DNA from: Bathymodiolus brooksi
Lineage: Eukaryota; Mollusca; Bivalvia; Mytilida; Modiolidae
Reading direction: 5' to 3'
DNA: 64,000 nt
NCBI GenBank assembly: GCA_963680875.1
Contig: OY804579.1
Coordinates: 15,205,506-15,269,505 of the forward strand
The notes under the pieces were generated by a model. The model saw nothing but the letters and a program-made list of their open reading frames with translations, did not search any database and was not told the DNA's origin. The position numbers and the translations under genes are program-made. This document shows positions 1-12,830 of this stretch, one piece after another. How positions within the stretch are numbered: position 1 is the stretch's first letter; each line of letters begins with the position of its first letter.

Positions 1-3000
1 GACTGACCACTAGAACTGAAATTATCACACTTCAACCATTGTCTGCTGACTGACCACTAGAATTGAAGTTATCACACTTCGACCATTGTCTGCTGACTGA
101 CTAGAACTGAAGTTATTACACTTCAACCATTGTCTGCTGACTGACAACTAGAACTGAAGTTATCACACTTCGACCATTGTCTGCTGACTGACAACTAGAA
201 CTGAAGTTATCACACTTCAACCAGTCTGCTGACTGACCACTAGAACTTTAGTTATCACACTTCAACCATTGTCTGCTGACTGACCACTAGAACTGAGGTT
301 ATCACGCTTTAAGCCATTGTCTGCTGACTGACAACTAGAACTGAAGTTATCACTCAACCACTGTCTGCTGACTGACAACTAGAACAAGTTATCACACTTC
401 AACCACTGTCTGCTGACTGACAACTAGAACTTAAATTATCATACTTCAACCATTGTCTACTGACTGACAACTAGAACTGAAGTTATCACACTTCAACCAC
501 TGTCTGCTGATCACTGACAACTAGAACTGAATTTATCACACTTAAATCATTGTCTGCTGACTGACAACTAGACCTGAAGTTATGACACTTAAACCATTGT
601 TAGCTGACTGACAACTAGAACTGAAGTTATCACACTTCAACCATTTTCTACTGACTGACCACTAAAACTGAAGTTATCACACTTCAACCAGTCTGCTGAC
701 TGACCACTAGAACTGAAGTTATCACACTTCAACCACTGTCTGCTGACTGACCACTAGAACGGAAGTTATCACACTTCAACCATTGTCTGCTGACTGACAA
801 TTAAAACTGAAGTTATCACACTTCAACCATTGTCTGCTGACTGACCACTAGAACTGAAGTTATCACACTTCAACCACTGTCTGCTGACTGACCACTAGAA
901 CGGAAGTTATCACACTTCAACCATTTTCTGCTGACTGATCACTAGAACTGAAGTTATCACACTTCAACCATTGTCCACTGACGACTAGAACTGAAGTTAT
1001 CACACTTCAACCATTTTCTGCTGACTGACCACTAGAACTGAAGTTATCACACTTCGACCATTGTCTGCTGACTGACAACTAGAACTGAAGTTATCACACT
1101 TCAACCAGTTTGCTGACTGTCCACTAGAACTGAATTTATCACACTTCAACCATTGTCTGCTGACTGACCACTAGAACTGAGGTTATCACACTTCAACCAC
1201 TGTCTGCTGACTGACAACTAGAACTGAAGTTATCACAGGTCAACCATTGTCTTCTGTCCGACCACTAGAACTGAAGTTATCACACTTCAACCATTGTCTA
1301 CTGACTGACAACTAGAACTGAAGTTATCACTCTTCAAACAGTCTGCTGACTGACCACTAAAACTGAAGTTATCACACTTCAACCAGTCTGCTGACTGACA
1401 ACTAGAACTGAAGTTATCACACTTCAACCATTGTCTGCTGAATGACCACCACATCTGAAGTTATCACACTTAAACCATTGTCTGCTGACTGACAACTAGA
1501 ACTGAAATTATCACACTTCAACCAGTCTGCTGACTGACCACTAGAACTGAAATTATCACACTTCGACCATTGTCTGCTGACTGACTAGAACTGAAGTTAT
1601 TACACTTCAACCATTGTCTGCTGACTGACAACTAGAACTGAAGTTATCACACTTCGACCATTGTCTGTTGACTGACAACTAGAACTGAAGTTATCACACT
1701 TCAACCAGTCTGCTGACTGACCACTAAAACTGAAGTTATCACACTTCAACCATTGTCTGCTGACTGACCACTAGAACTGAGGTTATCACTCAACCACTGT
1801 CTGCTGACTGACAACTAGAACAAGTTATCACACTTCAACCACTGTCTGCTGACTGACAACTAGAACTGAAGTTATCACACTTCAACCACTGTCTGCTGAC
1901 AACTGACAACTAGAACTGAATTTATCACACTTAAATCATTGTCTGCTGACTGACAACTAGACCTGAAGTTATGACACTTAAACCATTGTTAGCTGACAGA
2001 CAACTAGAACTGAAGTTATCACACTTCAACCATTTTCTACTGACTGACAACTAAAACTGAAGTTATCACACTTCAACCACTGTCTGCTGATCACTGACAA
2101 CTAGAACTGAAGTTATCACACTTCAACCACTGTCTGCTGACTGACCACTAGAACTGAAGTTATCACACTTCAATCATTGTCTGCTGACTGACAACTAGAA
2201 TTGAAGTTATCACACTTCAACCAGTCTGCTGACTGACCACTATAATTTTAGTTATCACACTTCAACCATTGTCTGCTGACTGACCACTAGAACTGAGGTT
2301 ATCACGCTTCAACCATTGTCTGTTGACTGACAACTAGAACTGAAGTTATCACTCAACCACTGTCTGCTGACTGACAACTAGAACAAGTTATCACACTTTA
2401 ACCACTGTCTGCTGACTGACCACTAGAACTGAAGTTATCACACTTCAATCATTGTCTGTTGACTGACAACTAGAACTGAAGTTATGACACTTAAACCATT
2501 GTTAGCTGACTGACAACTAGAACTGAAGTTTTCACACTTAAACCATTGTCTGCTGACTGATAACTAGAACTTAAATTATCATACTTCAACCATTGTCTAC
2601 TGACTGACAACTAGAACTGGAGTTATCACACTTCAACCACTGTTTGCTGATCACTGAAAACTAGAACTGAAGTTATCACACTTCAGCCACTGTCTGACAA
2701 CTAGAACTGAAGTTATGACACTTAAACCATTGTTAGCTGACAGACAACTAAAACTGAAGTTATCACACTTCAACCAGTCTGCTGATCACTGACAACTAGA
2801 ACTGAAGTTATCACACTTCAACCAATGTCTGCCGACTGACCACTAGAACTGAAGTTATCACACTTCAATCATTGTCTACTGATCACTGACAACTAGAACT
2901 GAAGTTATCACACTTCAACCACTGTCTGACCACTAGAACTGAAGTTATGACACTTCAATCATTGTCTGCTGACCGACAACTAGAACTGAAGTTATGACAC

Positions 3001-6000
3001 TTAAAACCATTGTTAGCTGACCGACAACTAGAACTGAAGTTATCACACTTCAACCATTTTCTACTGACTGACCACTAAAACTGACGTTTTCACACTTCAA
3101 CCAGTCTGCTGATCACCGACAACTAAAACTGAAGTTATCACACTTCAACCACTGTCTGACCACTAGAACTGAAGTTATCACACTTCAACCAGTCTGCTGA
3201 CTGACCACTAGAACTGAAGTTATCACACTTCAACCACTGTCTGCTGACTGACAACTAGAACTGAAGTTATCACACTTCAACCAGTCTGCTGACTGACCAC
3301 TAGAACTGAAGTTATCACACTTCAACCATTGTCTACTGACTGACAACTAGAACTGAAGTTATCACACTTCAACCAGTCTGCTGACTGACCACTAGAACTG
3401 AATTTATCACACTTCAACCAGTCTGCTGACTGACCACTAGAACTGAGGTTATCACACTTCAACCATTGTCTGCTGACTGACCACTAGAACTGGGTTATCA
3501 CGCTTCAACCATTGTCTGCTGACTGACAACTAGAACTGAAGTTATCACTCAACCACTGTCTGCTGACTGACAACAAGAACAAGTTATCACACTTCAACCA
3601 CTGTCTGCTGACTGACCACTAGAACTGACGTTATCACACTTCAATCATTGTCTGCTGACTGACAACTAGAACTGAAGTTATGACACTTAAACCATTGTTA
3701 GCTGACTGACAACTAGAACTGAAGTTTTCACACTTCAACCATTGTCTGCTGAATGACCACCACATCTGAAGTTATCACACTTAAACCATTGTCTGCTGAC
3801 TGACAACTAGAACTGAAATTATCACACTTCAACCAGTCTGCTGACTGACCACTAGAACTGAAATTATCACACTTCAACCATTGTCTGCTGACTGACCACT
3901 AGAATTGAAGTTATCACACTTCGACCATTGTCTGCTGACTGACTAGAACTTAAATTATCATACTTCAACCATTGTCTACTGACTGACAACTAGAACTGAA
4001 GTTATCACACTTCAACCACTGTTTGCTGATCACTGAAAACTAGAACTGAAGTTATCACACTTCAGCCACTGTCTGACAACTAGAACTGAAGTTATGACAC
4101 TTAAACCATTGTTAGCTGACAGACAACTAAAACTGAAGTTATCACACTTCAACCAGTCTGCTGATCACTGACAACTAGAACTGAAGTTATCACACTTCAA
4201 CCAATGTCTGCCGACTGACCACTAGAACTGAAGTTATCACACTTCAATCATTGTCTACTGATCACTGACAACTAGAACTGAAGTTATCACACTTCAACCA
4301 CTGTCTGACCACTAGAACTGAAGTTATGACACTTCAATCATTGTCTGCTGACCGACAACTAGAACTGAAGTTATGACACTTAAAACCATTGTTAGCTGAC
4401 CGACAACTAGAACTGAAGTTATCACACTTCAACCATTTTCTACTGACTGACCACTAAAACTGACGTTTTCACACTTCAACCAGTCTGCTGATCACCGACA
4501 ACTAAAACTGAAGTTATCACACTTCAACCACTGTCTGACCACTAGAACTGAAGTTATCACACTTCAACCAGTCTGCTGACTGACCACTAGAACTGAAGTT
4601 ATCACACTTCAACCACTGTCTGCTGACTGACAACTAGAACTGAAGTTATCACACTTCAACCAGTCTGCTGACTGACCACTAGAACTGAAGTTATCATACT
4701 TCAACCATTGTCTGCTGTCCGACCACTAGAACTGAAGTTATCACACTTCAACCATTTTCTATTGACTGACAACTAGAACTGAAGTTATCACACTTCAACC
4801 AGTCTGCTGACTGACCACTAGAACTGAATTTATCACACTTCAACCAGTCTGCTGACTGACCACTAGAACTGAGGTTATCACACTTCAACCATTGTCTGCT
4901 GACTGACCACTAGAACTGAGGTTATCACGCTTCAACCATTGTCTGCTGACTTACAACTAGAACTGAAGTTATCACTCAACCACTGTCTGCTGACTGACAA
5001 CAAGAACAAGTTATCACACTTCAACCACTGTCTGCTGACTGACCACTAGAACTGACGTTATCACACTTCAATCATTGTCTGCTGACTGACAACTAGAACT
5101 GAAGTTATGACACTTAAACCATTGTTAGCTGACTGACAACTAGAACTGAAGTTTTCACACTTCAACCATTGTCTGCTGAATGACCACCACATCTGAAGTT
5201 ATCACACTTAAACCATTGTCTGCTGACTGACAACTAGAACTGAAATTATCACACTTCAACCAGTCTGCTGACTGACCACTAGAACTGAAATTATCACACT
5301 TCAACCATTGTCTGCTGACTGACCACTAGAATTGAAGTTATCACACTTCGACCATTGTCTGCTGACTGACTAGAACTGAAGTTATTACACTTCAACCATT
5401 GTCTGCTGACTGACAACTAGAACTGAAGTTATCACACTTCGACCATTGTCTGCTGACTGACAACTAGAACTGAAGTTATCACACTTCAACCAGTCTGCTG
5501 ACTGACCACTAGAACTTTAGTTATCACACTTCAACCATTGTCTGCTGACTGACCACTAGAACTGAGGTTATCACGCTTTAAGCCATTGTCTGCTGACTGA
5601 CAACTAGAACTGAAGTTATCACTCAACCACTGTCTGCTGACTGACAACTAGAACAAGTTATCACACTTCAACCAGTCTGCTGACTGACCACTAGAACTGA
5701 ATTTATCACACTTCAACCAGTCTGCTGACTGACCACTAGAACTGAGGTTATCACACTTCAACCATTGTCTGCTGACTGACCACTAGAACTGAGGTTATCA
5801 CGCTTCAACCATTGTCTGCTGACTGACAACTAGAACTGAAGTTATCACTCAACCACTGTCTGCTGACTGACAACAAGAACAAGTTATCACACTTCAACCA
5901 CTGTCTGCTGACTGACCACTAGAACTGACGTTATCACACTTCAATCATTGTCTGCTGACTGACAACTAGAACTGAAGTTATGACACTTAAACCATTGTTA

Positions 6001-7177
6001 GCTGACTGACAACTAGAACTGAAGTTTTCACACTTCAACCATTGTCTGCTGAATGACCACCACATCTGAAGTTATCACACTTAAACCATTGTCTGCTGAC
6101 TGACAACTAGAACTGAAATTATCACACTTCAACCAGTCTGCTGACTGACCACTAGAACTGAAATTATCACACTTCAACCATTGTCTGCTGACTGACCACT
6201 AGAATTGAAGTTATCACACTTCGACCATTGTCTGCTGACTGACTAGAACTGAAGTTATTACACTTCAACCATTGTCTGCTGACTGACAACTAGAACTGAA
6301 GTTATCACACTTCGACCATTGTCTGCTGACTGACAACTAGAACTGAAATTATCACACTTCAACCAGTCTGCTGACTGACCACTAGAACTTTAGTTATCAC
6401 ACTTCAACCATTGTCTGCTGACTGACCACTAGAACTGAGGTTATCACGCTTTAAGCCATTGTCTGCTGACTGACAACTAGAACTGAAGTTATCACTCAAC
6501 CACTGTCTGCTGACTGACAACTAGAACAAGTTATCACACTTCAACCAGTCTGCTGACTGACCACTAGAACTGAATTTATCACACTTCAACCAGTCTGCTG
6601 ACTGACCACTAGAACTGAGGTTATCACACTTCAACCATTGTCTGCTGACTGACCACTAGAACTGAGGTTATCACGCTTCAACCATTGTCTGCTGACTGAC
6701 AACTAGAACTGAAGTTATCACTCAACCACTGTCTGCTGACTGACAACAAGAACAAGTTATCACACTTCAACCACTGTCTGCTGACTGACCACTAGAACTG
6801 ACGTTATCACACTTCAATCATTGTCTGCTGACTGACAACTAGAACTGAAGTTATGACACTTAAACCATTGTTAGCTGACTGACAACTAGAACTGAAGTTT
6901 TCACACTTCAACCATTGTCTGCTGAATGACCACCACATCTGAAGTTATCACACTTAAACCATTGTCTGCTGACTGACAACTAGAACTGAAATTATCACAC
7001 TTCAACCAGTCTGCTGACTGACCACTAGAACTGAAATTATCACACTTCAACCATTGTCTGCTGACTGACCACTAGAATTGAAGTTATCATACTTCAACCA
7101 TTGTCTACTGACTGACAACTAAAACTGAAGTTATCACATTTAAACCATCGTCTGCCGACTGACTAGAACTGAAGTTG
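1..7177. repeat. 47-bp satellite array, runs off the left edge
   Basis: A tandem array of a ~47-bp monomer (core CTAGAACTGAAGTTATCACA, next to CTGCTGACTGACCA) with 44-bp and other length variants, about 150 copies. It decays near 7140-7177. Higher-order structure is visible: the rare variant GAATGACCACCACATCTG recurs at about 1440, 3751, 5178, 6051 and 6924, so the last two intervals are both 873 bp and one earlier interval is 1427 bp. No reading frame stays open. The left boundary lies outside the window. Confidence 0.97.
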
Positions 7178-7349
7178 ACAACAGTATCATATCATAATAA
7201 AACTTTTTTTTTTTGCCGTCATATAAAATTCTTTTCTGAACCTGTCATGTACATACCTTGCTGCAGTTCTTATTTATTAATAAAGCTCATACATTCGAAG
7301 AGATGATAACGACGTCTGCTTTGTAGTAGACCAACACCCTTATATGGAA

Positions 7350-7590
7350 TTTTATAGTGCTAGCTCACCGAAACAAATCGGTGAGTAGACACGTCGCTCC
7401 ACTTGGTCTCATTATCCCAATTGCAAGCCAACAAGTCTTTACTCTTTCTCTTTAATGCTGCCTGTTTAACAGAGAAGCAACAAATACTAATTTCAGTGTT
7501 TGGCATGACTCAACCGGGCTTGAACCAATGATCTACCTCATTTGAAACAAGTACGCCAACCATTACACCACGGATGACGTTCATTCATTC
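7350..7590 (-). mobile_element. tRNA-derived SINE, degenerate copy
   Basis: Read on the minus strand, it starts with a tRNA-like head (GTGGTGTAATGGTTGGCGTA, then a B-box-like GGTTCAAGCCC). A body follows with AGAGAAGCAACAAATAC on the plus strand. It is the same family as the intact copy at 63339-63707, but diverged. The far end carries a short hairpin CTCACCGA...TCGGTGAG at 7364-7385. Confidence 0.7.
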
Positions 7591-7689
7591 CTGTACATTT
7601 AGATAAGACAGTGTCTGGTCAGTATATATTATCAATTTTATGTCCCAAACCGCTATTGTAATCCATTAAAGCAGTATTTCAATATTAAC

Positions 7690-8345
7690 TAAGGGCTCCC
7701 CACTGAGCCTGTGTCGCTCACCTTTCATTCTGCTTTGAGGAAATTTAATACAGAACCTCCCATAGGTGCTTCCCACCAAGTTTTGGTCATTTGGCTTAAG
7801 CAGTTACAGAGAAGAAGATATTTAGAAGTCGACCAATCATAAACAAGAATGGCCTGTGGCAGCCATGTTTATTAACGGATCGGAACTAAATGAGCAATCT
7901 TTATAGATGACCTTCCAAGGATGCTTCCTACCAAGTTTCGATTCATTTGGCAAAGTGGTTTCAGAGAAGATTTTTTAGAAATCAACCAATCAGAAACAAG
8001 AATTGCCTTTGGCGGCCATGTTTGTTAACGGATCGGAACCTAAATGAGCAATCTTTATAAAGGACCTTCCAAGGATGATTCCTACCAAATTTCTATTCAT
8101 TTGGCCAAGCGGTTACAGATGAGAAGATTTTTTAGAAATCAACCAATCAGAAACAAGAACTGTCTGTGGTGGCCATGTTTGACAACGGATCGGGCCGAAA
8201 TAAGCAATCTTTAGAGAGGACCTGCCATAGATGCTTCCTACTAAGTTACGGTTCATTTGGCCAAGTGGTTTCCAACAAGAAGATTTTTAAATGATTTTTT
8301 GCTTATTTTTGCCCAATTTGCATAATCGGCAAAAGTTCAAAGTTC
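7690..8345. repeat. Interspersed module, ~160-bp direct repeats
   Basis: About four degenerate copies of a unit containing ACCTTCCAAGGATGCTTCC, TACCAAGTTTCGATTCATTT, GCCAAGTGGTTTCAGAGAAG and GGCGGCCATGTTTGTTAACG. The same vocabulary continues, more diverged, to 11700 and reappears at 47810 and 63210. No coding potential is visible. Confidence 0.75.
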
Positions 8346-8379
8346 ATAAAAAATTCCATAATATATGTTAACCAGAGGC

Positions 8380-10330
8380 TCTCAAGAGCCTGTATCGTTC
8401 ACCTGGTAATAAAAAAAACCAATTGGTCCTATGTAAAAACTATGTCCTGCAGTGGTAGTCATCTTGGAATTTCGATTAACATAAAAAACACAACGTTTGT
8501 AAAGGACCTTCCAATGACTGATGCACAGTTTAGGTTCAATCAGTGCAATAGCTTCAGAGAAGAATATATTTCTGTATTTTCCCCATATGGTCCCGTGTTA
8601 ATACTATGACCTGTGGTGGCAGCCATCTTGGATTTCCGATCGGCATAAAAAACAGAGGACCTTCCAATGATCATTCCTGGGCAGTTTGGTTTCAATTGTC
8701 TTGTGGTTTCAGAGAAGAAGCGTTTTGAAACATTTTTCCCATAGGGTCTAATGTTAAACTAAGTCCTGCCGTAGCCGCCATTTTGAATTTCATATCGGAA
8801 CAAAAAACGTGAAGTTTGTGGAGGACCATCCAATGAACATTCATGTACAGTTTGGCTTTAATAATATTTGTAGTTTCTGAGAAGAAGGCATTTGAACATT
8901 TTCCCATAGGGTTCAATGTTAATCTATGTATTGTGGTGGCGGCCATCTTGGATTTCCGATCGGCATAAAACACACACACCTTGTAGAGGACCTTCCAATG
9001 ATCATTCCTGGGCAGCTTGGTTTCAATTATCCAAGTGGTTTCAGAGAAGAAGCATTTTGAAACATTTTCCCCATAGGGTCCAATGTTAAACTAAGTCCTG
9101 CCGTAGCCGCCATTTTGAATTTCATATCGGAACAAAAAACGTAAAGTTTGTAGAGGACCATCCAATGAACATTCATGTACAGTTTAGCTTTAATCATATT
9201 TGTAGTTTCTGAGAAGAAGGCATTTGAACATTTTCCCATAGGGTTCAATGTTAATCTATGTATTGAGGTGGCGGCCATCTTGGATTTCCGATCGGCATAT
9301 AAAACAGAATTCTGTAGAGGACCTTCCAATGATCATTCCTGGGCAGTTTGGTTTCAATTGTCCAAGTGGTTTCAGAGAAGAAGCGTATTGAAACATTTTC
9401 CCCATAGGGTTCAATGTTAAACTAAGTTCTGCCGTAGCCGCCATTTTGAATTTCATATCGGAACAAAAAACGTAAAGTTTGTAGAGGACCATCCAATGAA
9501 CATTCATGTACATTTTGGCTTTAATCATATTTGTAGTTTCTGAGAAGAAGGCATTTGAACATTTTCCCATAGGGTCCAATGTTAATCTATGTCCTGCGGT
9601 GGTGGCCATCTTGGATTTCCGATCGGCATAAAAAACACACACCTTGTAGAGGACCTTCCAATGATCATTCCTGGGCAGTTTGGTTTCAATGAAGAAGCAT
9701 TTTGAAACATTTTCCCCATAGGGTCCAATGTTAAACTAAGTTCTGCCGTAGCCGCCATTTTGAATTTCATATCGGAACAAAAAACGTAAAGTTTGTAGAG
9801 GACCATCCAATGAACATTCATGTACAGTTTGGCTTTAATCATATTTGTAGTTTCTGAGAAGAAGGCATTTGAACATTTTCCAATAGGGTTCAATGTTAAT
9901 CTATGTATTGAGGTGGCGGCCATCTTGGATTTCCGATCGGCATATAAAACAGAAATTCTGTAGAGGACCTTCCAATGATCATTCCTGGGAAGTTTGGTTT
10001 CAACTGTCCAAGTGGTTTCAGAGAAGAAGCATTTTGAAACATTTTTCCCATAGGATCGAATGTTAAACTAAGTCCTGCCGTAGCCGCCATTTTGAATTCA
10101 TATCGGAACAAAAAAACCTTAAGATTGTAGAGGACCATCCAATGAACATTCATGTACAGTTTGGCTTTAATCATATTTGTAGTTTCTGAGAAAAAGGCAT
10201 TTGAACATTTTCCCATAGGGTCCAATGTTAATCTATGTCCTGCGATGGCGGCCATCTTGGATTTCCGATCGGCATAAAAAACAGAAACTTGGTAAAGGAC
10301 ATTCCAATGATCATTCATTTACAGTTTGGG
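8380..10330. repeat. Dimeric ~330-bp tandem array with YY1-like motifs
   Basis: Two related ~165-bp half-units alternate in tandem. One carries GTAGCCGCCATTTTGAATTT (near 8774, 9106, 9435, 9751, 10083). The other carries GGCGGCCATCTTGGATTTCC (near 8632, 8940, 9272, 9606, 9917, 10248). Spacing is about 316-332 bp. Short peptides such as FSETTNMIKAKLYMNVH arise in phase on the minus strand only because the unit is repeated. I do not regard them as genes. Confidence 0.85.
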
Positions 10331-11700
10331 TTCAGTCGGTTCATTAGTTTCAGAGAAGAAGATCTTTGAAATTTCAGCCAATCAGAGCATATTATTGGCC
10401 CTGGCAGCCATATTGAATATCCGACTGGAACGAAAAACAGTAACGTTGTAGAGGACCATCCAAGGAGCATTCCTGCTAAGTTTGGTTCCAATCGGCCGAG
10501 TGGTTTCGGAGAAGTTTGAAATGTGAAAAGTTTACAGACGACGGACGCCAAGTGATGGCAATAGTTCACCTGGACCTTTGGTCCAGGTGAACTAAAAAGC
10601 TCATCATTATGCTTATACAGTTCAAATTTGGACACATTCTAGCTTAAAATAAAGCAGTTTTGGTCATTTGAAGAAAATTCTATTTTTAGTAACAGCGACC
10701 ATCTTGAATGATGGGCATGGCTATCAGACATAATTTTGAAAGGGACCGACCCAAGGACCATCCCTGCCAGGTTTGGTTTAATTTGGTTCAGCGGTTTCAG
10801 AGGAGAAGATTTAAATGTGATCTTATACTAAAGCAGCAATGGACAATTAAAATGTCATCCCCCCCCTTTTTTCTATTTTTAGCTTGGCGACCATCTTGGT
10901 TGGAAGTCGGGATCACCTGACACATTTTGGAAGGGGGCCATCCAAGGACCATTCCACCAAAGTTTGGTTGCAATTGGCCCAGTGGTTTCTGAGGAGAAGA
11001 TTAAAATGTGAAATGTTGATGAAAAAAGGGAAATAACTCCAAAATGGGTAATGGGATTTACTTCAAAATTGCAGAGTGGGTAGATCTTGACATGCTGCAC
11101 ATTTTTGCAATTTAAACTTAACCTTTATCTGTTATAGTTTTTGAAATACAAGACGAAAAGTATTAAAATTTTACAAATTTGATGAAAAAAGGGCAACAAC
11201 TCCAAGATGGGTAATCAGATTTACTTCAAAGTTGCAGGGTAGGTCAGATTTTTGATATTATTAACGGTTTTTGAGTTATTACCCAAAACCTGCAATTTTA
11301 CCATATGTTCTATTTTTAGTATCAGTGGCCATGTTGGTTGGTGCACGGCATCACCGGACACAATTTTGAAACTATACACCCTAGTGATGATTCTGACCAA
11401 GTTTGGTTTCCATTGGTCTAGTACTTTCAGCGGAGAAGATTTTTTAAAAAGCTTACGACGGACGCCAAATGATGACAATAGCTCACCTGACCCAATCAGA
11501 AACAAGAATTGCCTATGGCGGCCATATCTGTTAATGGATCGGGACAAAATTAGCAATCTTTAGAGAGGACCTTACATAGATGATTCCTACCAAGTTTCAC
11601 TTCATTTGGCCGATGGGTTTCAGAGGAGAAGATTAAAATGTGAAAAGTTAACAGACGACGGATGCCAAGTGATGGCAAAAGTTCACATTGCCTTTGGCAA
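10331..11700. repeat. Diverged copies of the same module with a terminal hairpin
   Basis: Four or five degenerate modules, each with 'ggaccat-ccaagga-cattcc-tgcc-agtttggtt' vocabulary followed by GGTTTCAGAGGAGAAGATT. Several end in ACAGACGACGGACGCCAAGT. The one ending near 10593 has a strong hairpin, TTCACCTGGACC-TTT-GGTCCAGGTGAA (10566-10592). Copies near 11480 and 11690 have decayed hairpins. This is a non-coding interspersed repeat. Confidence 0.7.
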
Positions 11701-11865
11701 GGGAGCTAAAAATACAAAAATAAAATGTATTACATATTTTTTGTTAAGTGTATTCTTGCAATTTCACTATAAAACAAATGATTTTGATGGATATATCTCA
11801 TAAACACAGAAATGATGTTAAAGTCAAATTATCCACGATTTATCAACTTCAAATCTATCACACAA

Positions 11866-11871
11866 TTTATT
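11866..11871 (-). terminator. Poly(A) signal candidate for the ADP/ATP carrier
   Basis: AATAAA on the minus strand about 25 bases past the stop codon. Two more AATAAA overlap the stop codon region itself (11895-11904). The downstream one is the better placed. Confidence 0.5.
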
Positions 11872-11895
11872 AGACAAATCTATGTGTCACCATGT

Positions 11896-12810
11896 TTATT
11901 TATTTTGTTCAACACGCCATTTGATGTAGAACTCTTGGAGCTTGTCAAATCCAGCCAATACACCGGCACCAGCAACACCTCTGAGGATGTTGGCTCCAGC
12001 TCCCTTCATTAAGGACATGAATCCTTCATTTGTGACGATTTGCCTTGTGCAATCAATTGATCCCTTGTACTTAACAGCTTCTCCTGATGTCATCATCATT
12101 CTTCTCCTGATGGTGTCAATGGGGTATGACAAAAGTCCAGCACTGATTGTAACAACGTAACCTAAAGCAAATGACAAAAATACATTTGCACTATCTCCCA
12201 AGAGAATTGGTTTAAGTGTGTCGAATAGACCAAAGTAGAAACCTCTGTAGACAACGATACCAACACAGGAAATTACAAAGCCTCTGTACAACCCCTGTAT
12301 ACCATCAGTGGCAATTGTTTTACGGTATACATCAACCATACCATTGAATTGACGCTCTCCTCCTTTCTTTCCAGATTTTGCATCATTGGCTAATCTAGTT
12401 CTGCAATAATCTAGGGAGTATACAAAGCATAATGACATGGCACCAGCAGCTCCTCCTGCAGCAATATTCTTACTAAATTTCAGAGAATACGAATCAGACT
12501 TTTTACTCTTGAACATCATCTTAATTTGGTCTTTGAAAGCAAAGTTGAGAGCTTGGGTTGGGAAATACCTAATACAGTTGGCCATATTTCCTCTCCAGAA
12601 GGGCAAGATTCCCTCTGTTCTGTATGTCCGCGCGGTGCAGTCAATTACACCCTTGTAGGGTTCAGCCAAACGACCACTCTTCAACATTTCATCTTGATTC
12701 TGTACAAGAAGTTTGATACGCTCAATTGGAGCAGCAGCGGTTTTAGAGATGACAGCAGCTGCCCCACTAAGGGCGAAGTTCTCTGCAAAACTTAGTTTCT
12801 GGGACGACAT
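11896..12810 (-). CDS. Mitochondrial ADP/ATP carrier (adenine nucleotide translocase), non-animal-type sequence
   Basis: A complete 304-residue frame. Members of this SLC25 family exchange cytosolic ADP for matrix ATP across the inner mitochondrial membrane. The three carrier repeats are intact: PIERIK (28-33), SLDYCR (132-137) and PIDTIR (230-235). The family signature RRRMMM is at 235-240. The usual animal residues are replaced by ones typical of plant, fungal and protist carriers: [15 protein letters not shown] (34-48), [16 protein letters not shown] (130-145, where animals have PLDFARTRLAADVG), [11 protein letters not shown] (184-194), [11 protein letters not shown] in repeat 3 and [12 protein letters not shown] near the C-terminus. 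The coding region has no intron. The ATG is immediately preceded by TATTTTTAG, a good splice acceptor, so a 5' non-coding exon probably lies upstream (higher coordinates). Its neighbours are repeats. Function is near certain. Whether it is a second, ancient paralogue or a transferred gene is open. Confidence 0.95.
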   Translation of the reverse strand: MSSQKLSFAENFALSGAAAVISKTAAAPIERIKLLVQNQDEMLKSGRLAEPYKGVIDCTARTYRTEGILPFWRGNMANCIRYFPTQALNFAFKDQIKMMFKSKKSDSYSLKFSKNIAAGGAAGAMSLCFVYSLDYCRTRLANDAKSGKKGGERQFNGMVDVYRKTIATDGIQGLYRGFVISCVGIVVYRGFYFGLFDTLKPILLGDSANVFLSFALGYVVTISAGLLSYPIDTIRRRMMMTSGEAVKYKGSIDCTRQIVTNEGFMSLMKGAGANILRGVAGAGVLAGFDKLQEFYIKWRVEQNK

Positions 12811-12830
12811 CTAAAAATATAAATATAATA
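12811..12830 (-). promoter_or_regulatory. Splice acceptor abutting the carrier start codon
   Basis: On the minus strand a T/A-rich tract (TATATTTATATTTTTAG) ends in AG directly before ATG. This implies that the 5' UTR is split and that transcription starts further right, somewhere between here and about 13700. Confidence 0.6.

Noticed and set aside
1..7177. CRISPR array
   Set aside because: Tandem monomers have no unique spacers, the genome is eukaryotic and no cas genes are present. The same applies to the other arrays.
8692..10318. Family of ~100-residue proteins on the minus strand
   Set aside because: Repeated frames of a non-coding dimeric array with stops at unit boundaries. No domain or splice logic.
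11896..12810. Processed retrocopy of the carrier gene
   Set aside because: No poly(A) tract or target duplication at the 3' side, and a splice acceptor sits directly before the ATG, which a processed copy would lack.
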